This document shows positions 10,826-20,472 of a stretch of DNA of 64,000 nucleotides, piece after piece; the first letter of the stretch is position 1; every line of letters begins with the position of its first letter. The translations under genes were made by a program, and so were the position numbers. This stretch comes from Mesaphorura yosii. Taxonomy: Eukaryota; Arthropoda; Collembola; Poduromorpha; Tullbergiidae. Under the pieces are notes generated by a model, which worked only from the letters and a program-made list of their open reading frames with translations, had not been told where the DNA came from and did not search any database. The stretch spans positions 62,001-126,000 of the forward strand of contig WIXG01000008.1 in the NCBI GenBank assembly GCA_009869945.1. The letters are read 5' to 3'.

Positions 10826-13767
10826 ATGAGCGCGACCACAATGCAGGCGAGCCCCGAAAAAAGAGCAAGCAAACAAAATAGTCCTTCCAAAGATCGAAAG
10901 ATTCTCATTTCCAGTGTTTCAGAAGAGGAGGCTGAATACGAGAAGATTATCAGTAGTCTGACTTCGAATTATAATTCCATATATCAAAGCGAGACTGATG
11001 GGGCTGGGGCCAATGGGGAGAATAGGGCAGCGCTACCACTGACAAAAACTATTGAGCATTTGCTTGAAAATATTAAGCCAGGGATTTGTCTCATTTGTAT
11101 TGAAGACGTGACAAGAACTGATCCAATCTGGTCGTGTAGAAACTGCTACTGCAGCTTGCACTTGGTTTGTATACAACGATGGGCTAAAGATTCCGTTGCG
11201 AATGTGAGGGAAGCCGCAGCGTACAAAGGGTACAACTTGCCGTTAATCTGGTGTTGCCCAAAATGCCGCGAGGAGTACCAAGAATCTGAATTTCCACAAA
11301 AGTACACTTGCTTTTGTGGCAAGGTAGTCGATCCTTCGCCGGATCCGTGGAATGCTCCACATTCGTGTGGAGAAACCTGCGGGAAATCGCTGAAACCCGA
11401 GTGTGGCCACACTTGCGTGTTGCTGTGTCACAGTATGTTTTCTGAGTTGTGTCGCTAGTTAGTTTTACAGTTATTACTATCTGTCTTCTCTTCTCTGTAG
11501 CTGGAGCATGCCCTCCGTGTCCGAAACAAGTCAGTTGCAGCTGCTTTTGTGGCAAATCCTCGCCAAAGACGCTGAGATGCTTCGTCAAATCTTGGTCCTG
11601 TTCTCAACCATGCGGAAAGCTCTTAATGTGTGAATTCCATCATTGCCCTGAGACCTGCCACGACTCCAAATGCTCGCCATGTGCTGTTCCAATTACCATA
11701 TCCTGCAAGTGTCGTAATCCAAAGCCTATTACCATTCCCTGCGCAGAGTTGGTCGTGAAGACAGCCTCAAGCATAACTTGTGGCGACACATGCGACAAGC
11801 TGCTCAATTGTGGGATTCACACATGCCAAAGCACTTGCCATGACGGACCTTGCAATGGATGCAAGCAAAGTTGTCCATGCGGAAAGCGGCAGGTTGACTG
11901 CGTGGGAGTTTCTGGTGTTAGCAATGAATATTTGGAAAAATGTTGTGAGGATACTTGCGAGAAGCTACTCGACTGCGGCCAGCATTGTAAGCAAGTTTCT
12001 TTGAAGCGTTTGCATTTCCGGTTGAATTATCACTAAACGAATTTTTAAATTGTATATCAATATCAGATTGTTCACAAAAATGTCACTTGGGAAGCTGTGG
12101 CACGTGTCTACAATGGGTCACCAAGATCTGTAAATGTGGCACTGTTCAGAAAGAAATTTCATGCTCCAAAGAACTGACGTGTGCAAACAAATGTAAGAAA
12201 ATACGAGACTGTGGACTGCATCCGTGTAACAAAAAGGTAGAAAATGATAAGCTATTGCTGCGCTTCTGGTAAAACAAACTAGCCACACAATTAACAAATT
12301 AATTTTCTTTGCAGTGCTGTGAAGGCGATTGTCCGCCATGCCGCAACGTGTGTGGAAAAACCTTAAACTGTAAAAACCATAAATGTGAGTAATTCATCAT
12401 ACTAAATCGGAATCTAGAAATTAACAGTTTTTACAGTAACAGAAATGTAAATGCAAAATATGTACAGGTGAATCAATTTGCCATCGCGGTCCGTGTTACC
12501 CTTGCCCGGTTTCGGCAGCTGTTAAGTGTAGATGTGGGCAAACGATTAGACAAGTTCCTTGTGGATCAGAACGCAAATGCAAGCCACCCACTTGTCTAGA
12601 GCAATGTCAAATCAAAACCAAATGTGATCATCTTCATATACAGAAACACAAATGCCATTTTGGAGATTGCCCAAGGTATAAACAGTTTCAAGGAGTCTGA
12701 CTTCTATGCACCAGTGATTAACCCGTTTTTACTTTAGATGTCTTCTTGAGTGTGGCAAGACGTTACGCTGCGGGCATCAATGTCCGGCGCTGTGTCACAG
12801 CTTCAAGTTGAACAAAAAGGATTGCCCCACCTGTAAACAGATGGTACCCTCAGAATGTCCGCTACACCGAGGAAATAACGTTCTCGTTGAATGCTCCAAA
12901 AAATCCAATCCATGTGAGGAAGTCTGTGCGAAGATGCTGTCATGTGGATTCCATTCGTGTATGAAGCGATGCCACGAGAGACTTGGAACTGGCTGCGGCG
13001 ATTGTAACAACTCATGCAGTCAGCCCAGGCCCGTTAAGTGTGAACACGAATGCCCACTTGGTACTAGATTCTCTTCCCATTGTTTGGCCTAATCCTCAGC
13101 GCTCTAGCCACTTAACGATTCTCCTTCGTTTCTGTAGGCTGTCATTCAGGGGACTGTCCAGCCTGCTGCCTTGTGGCCAAAGTGAACTGTCATTGCGAGA
13201 GCGAAACTTTGTTCATTCTCTGTTCCAAGCAGGACCATTTAAGTGAAAGTGAAATGTCTTGCAAAAATCAGTGTCCTAAAAAGGTAACCTTTCGTCTGTT
13301 GTATTTACAGAATACAATACCTCTAATTAACTTAACTTCCATTATCACAGCTCTCATGCGGACACCGATGTCTTTCAATTTGCCACAGCGGACCATGCGT
13401 GGAAACTGAGCGATGCCGTCGAAAAGTCAAGCTCATTTGCAAATGCAAACACTTCAAGAAAGAGATTGAATGCTTCTTGGTTGATAGAGAAAACAAGGTC
13501 CTCGAGTGTACGGAGCCATTCTGTCCGGCCATCCCAAAAGCGTCTCCAAAGGGAGAAGCAACAAGCAGCAAACGGCGTGCCAAGAAAAAGAGAACATCTG
13601 AAAGTGAAAAGTCGGACAAATATACAGCGGCAGTTCATGGGCCTGATCCTAATCTAGAACAAGACAAGGCAGAAAAGAATGTGCTCAGATATTCGCCCAC
13701 GACCCTGGCAGCTTTAGTTGGTACTACTTTGGTCCTAGGAGCCATCCTGTACGAATTCCTACTTTAA
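10826..13767 (+). CDS. NFXL1: NF-X1-type zinc finger protein NFXL1
   Basis: The eight coding exons are 10826-11432, 11501-11986, 12067-12236, 12315-12384, 12468-12675, 12738-13060, 13138-13283 and 13351-13767, giving 808 residues. After an acidic leader comes a RING-like domain (CLICIEDVTRTDPIWSC through WCCPKC) of the type that binds ubiquitin-conjugating enzymes. A long series of NF-X1 fingers follows, built on CGxHxC..C..C and CPPCPK patterns. A lysine-rich stretch and one hydrophobic C-terminal segment (LAALVGTTLVLGAILYEFLL) end the protein. That terminal membrane anchor separates NFXL1 from NFX1, which lacks it. An ER or nuclear-envelope ubiquitin ligase role is plausible by family but not shown here. 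The start follows a leader intron. AATAAA lies at 13803-13808. Confidence 0.95.
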
Positions 13768-13802
13768 TAATCATTTTGGTGCGATGCGACGTACAGTATA
13801 AG

Positions 13803-13808
13803 AATAAA
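13803..13808 (+). terminator. poly(A) signal of NFXL1
   Basis: A canonical AATAAA lies 36 bases after the NFXL1 stop codon. Confidence 0.6.
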
Positions 13809-14133
13809 TTATCCGGACACGAAGTACGGCGTGCACATCTTCTCTCGCTCTGGCTGTTCTCACAGTGCACTGGTGCCCAAAATCTCTCTGTTCCCACTTT
13901 AATACTTTGTTTTCCATTCACCAGTTGCATCATGTCGGCTAATTTAATTGTAACTGAAAAATAAGTGATCCAGTGAAGTGACCTCGATTTCTGGCGGAAC
14001 AAATTATCTAGACGCTTGAACGTTATCTGGACTGGCGACCCCGGGATACACATAAGGCATTAATATTTTGCATTTGTCGACTAATTAAGTGTTCCTGAAG
14101 TACATTAGTGCCTTTTCTGATACAGGAAAAAAC

Positions 14134-14475
14134 ATGGGTCCGAAGACAAAAGAAGTTTCGATCGAGATGCGTGACCTCATTGTGCAAGGCTGGGCTGGTG
14201 ACGAAAATGGGAAATTAAGCGTCCGCAACCTGGCTGAGAAGTACTGGGTACCAAAGTCGACGGTCCAGGACATCATCACCAGATAGAAAACCCGAAGACC
14301 GGTGGAAAATCTGCAAGGACGTGGTCGGAAAACGACGCTTTCGAAACGGGAGAAACGGCTGCTGGTCAGAAAGGTGACAATTAACCCCGCACTCAGCGCC
14401 CCGAAGTTGGCTAACGAAGTCAAAACAAACCGGAAAGGCACTGCATCCAAGAACAATCCAAAAGCTGGTGAATAA
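14134..14475 (+). mobile_element. Tc1/mariner transposase N-terminal remnant
   Basis: The open frame starts MGPKTKEVSIEMRDLIVQ and has the paired helix-turn-helix DNA-binding region of Tc1-like transposases: SVRNLAEKYWVPKSTVQDII, a GRKTT linker, then the second helix-turn-helix with LSAPKLANEV. An in-frame stop (TAG, 14284-14286) interrupts it just after the first helix-turn-helix, and the frame ends at 14475 before any DDE/D catalytic domain. It is therefore a dead 5' piece of a plain DNA transposon. I found no terminal inverted repeats, so its outer limits are unknown. It sits between the 3' ends of NFXL1 and KNTC1. Confidence 0.8.
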
Positions 14476-14780
14476 AAACCAATTGTATCTTAATCCTCTG
14501 TTTGTTTGCTCTCTACTGTGCTAGTCCGAATTTTCGAAAAAAAATTAATGTGCAAGTTTTGCTAAGTTAAAGATTTTAATGCGTCCTTCCAGGATAATTA
14601 CTTCCGAAATTGTAGTTTGTTTTAAAGCCAACTCTTTCTAATATTTAATTTTTATTCCACTTACGACGATTTTACGGCTGTCGAAATAAAACAAAACCTC
14701 TGTATCGCGCTAAACTTTTGTGATATACATTAATAAAGAGAACGATGTAATTTCGTATTCGCTACGACTATTCAACTTCT

Positions 14781-17700
14781 CTAATCCAATGGAATAGGGC
14801 ACACGTGACGAAAGGCTGGATATTCTTGTGACACTTTCAACCAAGCTGCTGAGAATTCCTGAATAACCCACAAATCAGCAATCTTCCTTAAGGCTTCCAG
14901 TACTATCTTCAAGTCAGATATGGACCCTTTGCTCATGTACTGCTCCAGTATACTCGACCACGACTTCGCATTTTTGTAATCAAATACCAATGCAATTTGT
15001 GCTGCCAGTTGAAAGAAACCCATGTCCAGCAACTTCGAAATTAGCTTGCCCTTGTTTCTTTGCCGCAGTGCATAAGAATTCATTGATAATCCTGCTTCCT
15101 CGAGAGACTTAACCAAATTTATCACACGTCTGGAATAATCGAATAATGATAAGTCGACATTAGCAGTGCCACAGCAGTATACTACCAACATTTATTGAGG
15201 TCTTACGGGTTTGTTTCCTGCTCCACGAAAGACGGCGCACGGTTGAGGAGATCGTTCTTGAGCGACGATACCTTATTTGCAGTTTCGAGCAAGACTTGTT
15301 TGCCTGTACCGAAACTATTCCTCAACTGACTTCCGAGCTCCAACTGGACAGCCGTGAATAGCTGACAATGAAGCTCTTTGTTTCCAAATCGGAGAACGGC
15401 CTCGCCAAGCTTCGTCAATTCACTGAGAAGAGAGGACATTTTTTGAACTCCTTCTCGCCACACTCCTATGATTTCAATAAAAGGTCAATGTTCAGGTTCA
15501 TCAACCGGCTAAAGTACGCATGCATCGTACAAACCTCTGTAAATACTCATGAACTCCTTTTCTAATGGAATCTCCTGCTCTCGCAAAGTTTCAAATATTC
15601 TCAGAATTCCAAACAGCTTCGCAATCGGTTCAGTTGTACTTTCACCGAATGAATTTGCAAGAAGGCGACAAAATGCCTGGAAGACCTCTAGTTGATGCGC
15701 TGATAGTGAAGGAATGTGAAGAGCCATTTCGTGTACGACACCCAATCCAGCTTTTGAAACAATACCACCTTCAGCGTCGTGTAAATCCTCCTCCGTTTGA
15801 ATGACGTACTCGATGAGATCCCACATTTTTTGAAAGGCTGAGCCAGGTCCCGGAAGAATGAAGAAGGCAGCAGCGAGCACGATCAAATTCTTGTAGTTTG
15901 TAAAACTAATGACGCTTAATCTGTTACAGTCTTGAATAATTTCTTTTGACGTTTTCATGTGCGCCGTTTGAAGCAACAGTTCCAGCGCAGAAAAAGGATA
16001 AGTGCTTGATTCTAGTATGTCATCGTTCCAAAGGGTTGGAATAAGTTGGCGAAGATTTAAGAATTCTAAAGTCTTTCTGTCGTTGATTCGATTAGCGATG
16101 AGGTGAGCACAACCAGAAAATCGCTGCCAGTCTTTTGCTTCATAGCACGCATCCTTACCCTGGAACGGCATTTCAAATTCAAAAAATGATTCCAGTCACG
16201 CCACAGAATTTGTCCGAGCTTACCGTACGAAATTCAATTAGCAATCGATCGAGCACGTTTCTCAATAGATCAACATCGGTAAGATCATCCGGAATGATTT
16301 CCTCGATCGGAATGTCGCTAGTCGATAATTCCAGCCAAACTTTCAAAGTTCGAACGCCGGTCTCGTTGTATTTCCCAGTGTGTTTGATAAGTTCCAAGCA
16401 ATCCTCGAAGTAATTGGTCTTCTTCCAAGTGATAATGCGTAACAACGCCATCTGCAGCAGTATACAAGTCGAAAGTTAGATGTTTAGTCACATTAAGAAA
16501 AGCAAATCTTGTATTACATTGAAAATAATTGAGGGTACCTGCACTCCAAATCCGCTTGAGAGCTTGTGAGGCATGAGACGATATTTTCTTTGTAGGCAGC
16601 GATAAGGAACTTGTACCCTCAGCCACTTAATTTGCTCTTGCATTTCCATACAACCTTCATCGCCGCAACTCAGCAGATTAATATTAATACTTCCCTTAAC
16701 CATATCATCAAATGCCGGAAGCCAAGGCACCGGCCAGTGGTCAGCCATAATATGAACACATTTCAATTTGTATTTGATTGAAGTAACAAATGAAATCAAT
16801 GTTATGAGACGTTCTTCGAATGGAATCTCGGAAGCATAAGAATAGTAAGGGAGCACTTCTACGGATGACTGCAATCGAAATCAAAACCATTATGTGAGTT
16901 CAACAAAGTTACATCCTACAATGGTTTATCTAAATGAACTATCAGCTTTACCTTGATATGTTCTGTGAACAAATGGTTCATATCCAAGTGATTCCGCAGT
17001 GCAAAGGGACGGAGAAATTCATTGATGAATACAAGAATTTCATCTCTGGTCAGAAGCTCTTCCAGCATGGAATTAACAACCTCAATTATGTTATCCTGTG
17101 AACAAATTGTATTAGAATCAAAAGAAACTTCTATATGTGTAAAATTGCAATTGTAATCTTGCTTACATTTGCATACGTATCAAATGGAATTCGGATTGAA
17201 TGATTCTCTCTGAGAATTGACAGCTCAGTCAACGCCTGCAGAAGATATCGTGATTTGACAAGAATGTCACTGCAAATTGATGACTTCCTTTCGAGACGAC
17301 CAACATCTGAGTTTCCGAAGTCTTTTTCAGATTCAAGACTTTTAATTTCATCTTCAACGACTGTGATGAGGATGTTCATAAATGATATAGCTTCAGTCGG
17401 CCACTTTTTCTCCCTCTCCAGAGATCTCAGCTGGCTTCGCACGAGAAGAATTAATCCATTAATCTTTGTGGCGACAGCAATATCACCGTCTTTCTCTTCA
17501 CACTTGTCAATTGCACATGGAAGTACAGTCTTGAATAAGGAGATGGCCGCTTCTGATTTCAGCTGCGCTTCGAACAATACCTTGAAGAATCTTGCCAAAT
17601 CTGAAATTCCAATTGTTGAAATAAATTCATCGGAATGGCGCTGCCAAACGACTTCACATTTTTGGAATTCTTTCTGCAAATACAAAATTAAATTTTAATT

Positions 17701-19787
17701 CAAAATTTTTGAAAATGTAAATGCAAACAGCAAAGAACATACATTTTCCAGGAACCAAACAGATTGGGCAAACATTGTGTTCTTCTCATCATTGAAATCA
17801 TTCCATTGATTGATAGTACCAGTTGGCAAAACTTGTTCGAAAGTGTAAAACTTCTTCCGTGTGAGCAGCAGGCGTTGGCCGTTTGCTGAACCGGAGCATT
17901 CAGATACACGTTTTAGACCAAGAGACAGTAAATCCTTGACCCATTCCAGGCTTAATCCGCGCCTTCCCTTCACAATGAATCCACAAATCCAGTCGCTTTC
18001 ACGAATGAGGGCCAAAGTTTTCAGCATTTCGTCGAAAACTTTTTGACGATTTTTATGCTGTTGCAGACACAAAATTTGCAGTTCATTTGCTTGGGCCTCC
18101 ACTTTAGCTTTCCAGACTATGTCCATGTCTTTTGAGTATTTTTTGGCCAGAAGCTCAGCTTTATGAAATCTTCCTTTTTCAAGTAGATTTTGCAGAGATA
18201 AATCGGTGGACACCTCGCGCATATTGTAAACTTTTGTGGAACCATCTTCAAAAACCTCAATAAAAGTAGTTGGTTCGTCCAGGAACGAAGCTTGAATTGG
18301 AAATCTGAAGCTGGATGTGAATTCTGAACTGGTTGGCGGAATTCGTGTGTTAAATTCCACCTCTCCAAATCCTCCGTCGGGATATATTGCAATGTGATGC
18401 CCAGTTTTATCGCTGTAAATGATCCATACTTTAATCGATCCCGATTGTCGTACGACGAAGGCAAAGTCATGAATGAAGCAATCTGGAGGCAGAAGATACA
18501 TCGGTTCGGTTATTAACAAGAAATCATCGAGTATATAATGCAGATGTCCGTTGGAGAAAAGAATGAACAATAGCCTGCAAAATAAGGTACATGAAGAGTT
18601 ATTACAAATATTTCTGACCCGGATCAAAAAGCAGTTCAAAATTACCCTTGGCATTGAACTAATTTCACAATGCGGTGCATTCCATCCAATTGCAAATCCT
18701 TCAAGACATTCACGGATTGACTTCGCAAACTGTTCAGCAGCTGTCTGTAGTGAGATGACTTTGGATCTTCATCGTTTTCATTTATTTCGAGTCCGAAGTA
18801 AGAAATCGTGCCGGATTCTTCAGCAGTAATCATCATATCCAGGTCTGGTGACCAAGCTGCTACAACCTGAAAATGCAACAAATGAAAATGAATCCAATGT
18901 AAAGGCCACTAAGCTAAGTTAAGATATAGAATAAAACGAACCTTGGCATCTTTGCTAAGGTTTGATCGTTGCATCGTTCCTTTGATGGCACTAACATCAA
19001 TATTAACTGAGATCATGCTATCATCTTGTGTCAAATCAAGACCATCTTCAGCTAATGAAACATTTGGAAACGAGTAGACATCACCATTCACACCAATCGC
19101 AATCAAATCAATCCTGGTAGGATTATTTGTCGGGTGTATAAATGCGTTATGAAAAAACGGTTGGTCGCATTCAGTGTCGGGTATTGACGGACACACTTTC
19201 CTGAAAAGTGGAAAATCAGGCATGCATGATTAAACGGATGCTGTTTGTTACAAATTATAATATTTCACTCTAACCTCGAAGCAGTTCGTTCCAGAGTAAC
19301 CGGATGAAGCAATATGATTTCCGACGAAGAAAGGCCGACAAGGAGGACAGACTTTCTCCACAGAATGAAATCTATTGTCGCATCCAACTCAACTGATTTC
19401 TCGACAACGTCCAACTCTTTCGACAGTACTAGAAATGTATTGTTAAAGGCGATTCCAACAAGTTCATTGTAGCCGCTCAGCCCGCTGCTATTCCCAACTG
19501 CTGTAGTTGCCAAGAATACTTTGTCAGCTCGCTTACTTTGTCTCATTGTTTCAGTACTCTGGGGAAATAGCAAATGATATTAGCTCAACTGTTTAGGTTT
19601 TGCAACATTTGCTTTGAAAGTGACTTACCTCAACAGACCGATTGATTACAAGTTTTGGAACAATCTCGAATAAATTGTCCGGATTTTCCTGGCGAGCATT
19701 AAGAGAACTTTCGTCTTCCTTACTTGGAGTATGACTATGTCCTCGAGGGGAGTCACATCCATTTAGTTGCGTAACTTTCCAGCTCAT
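14781..19787 (-). CDS. KNTC1: kinetochore protein Rod/KNTC1, shortened
   Basis: Twelve exons on the minus strand encode 1398 residues: 19629-19787, 19275-19558, 18942-19200, 18646-18866, 17743-18574, 17167-17673, 16952-17095, 16539-16868, 16224-16451, 15535-16159, 15207-15465 and 14781-15129. Rod is the large subunit of the Rod-Zw10-Zwilch complex, which loads dynein and checkpoint proteins onto kinetochores. The N terminus matches the family's propeller (NLFEIVPKLVI, ILWRKSVLLVGLSSSEIILL). LLEKGRFHKAELLAKKYSKD marks the start of the helical solenoid. The C terminus (LEALRKIADLWVIQEFSAAW) matches human KNTC1 LKAISSIHSLWQVPYFSKAW. Human and fly Rod are about 2100-2200 residues, so several hundred residues of solenoid are absent, most likely between the last two exons. 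The junction intron is only 77 bp, which leaves no room for missed exons. Confidence 0.88.
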
Positions 19788-19789
19788 TT

Positions 19790-20170
19790 TCAAGTTTCGT
19801 AGATGGTTAGATTCAGAATGAATGTACCATCTAAATGATATCTGTTTGGTATCGGCCAAGGTAATCCGCCCTTTCTCACACCGTCACCGGCAACAATGGA
19901 AAGAACACGGCGACAGGTGAAGTCCTGAAGTGAAATTAATCATCACCTACACCAGAATATGATTTGTTTGGCTTACCTCGGTACTCTTTCGTCTTTACAC
20001 GGAACCGGAAACTCTACCTGCAGCCACAGAATTGCAGCTGCGGGTTCACGAGCTGCTGAGTATTGATGTAGTAGTTGCTTAAACTCAGCTAAACTCTATG
20101 AATAAATTAATTTCAACTCATTAAGAAAGAAAGCCGATCTAGCCGCAACTGTACTTACTCCAAAATACAT
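19790..20170 (-). CDS. possible 85-codon upstream reading frame before KNTC1
   Basis: Three possible exons on the minus strand (20159-20170, 19985-20095 and 19790-19924) make a frame starting MYFGSLAEFKQLLHQYSAAR and ending LNLTIYET. Its stop codon lies two bases before the KNTC1 ATG (TGA AA ATG). The last exon is open in this frame from its acceptor to the stop. The donor used for the second junction (GTACCG) is weaker than a neighbouring GTAAGC, which would give a different and shorter ending. I do not recognise the peptide. It may be an upstream ORF in the KNTC1 leader, a dicistronic partner, or a chance frame. Confidence 0.3.
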
Positions 20171-20472
20171 TACGAACTTCGAACTCCCTTCTCTTTGTTG
20201 CCGCTCGACAGAAAAAGTCCTACGACTTCCCGCACAGCTCTCAGCAAAAAGGATAAAGAAAAGTCCAACTTTCCTGTCTCAATCTCTCAATTCTCTTGCG
20301 CTAATGCAATAAAAGCCCAATTAATGTGACAACTCATTTAAAACCCTTAACGTTGCAGATTTATTATTCATGCAAGGCTGCCAATTTTACAAAAAATGCA
20401 AGACAGAGAGAATACATTAGAAATTAAAGTGAGAATGCTTAAAACTGCTAATAAATTACGGTTGGTTAACGT
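20171..20472. other. spacer with NCAPG poly(A) signal
   Basis: This 302-bp spacer holds the promoter of KNTC1 and the 3' flank of NCAPG. A minus-strand AATAAA (TTTATT on the plus strand) lies at 20360-20365, about 108 bases past the NCAPG stop. Confidence 0.5.

Noticed and set aside
13724-14053. Frames in the NFXL1 3' flank
   Set aside because: They overlap the NFXL1 last exon or the transposase leader, and no splice or family support exists.
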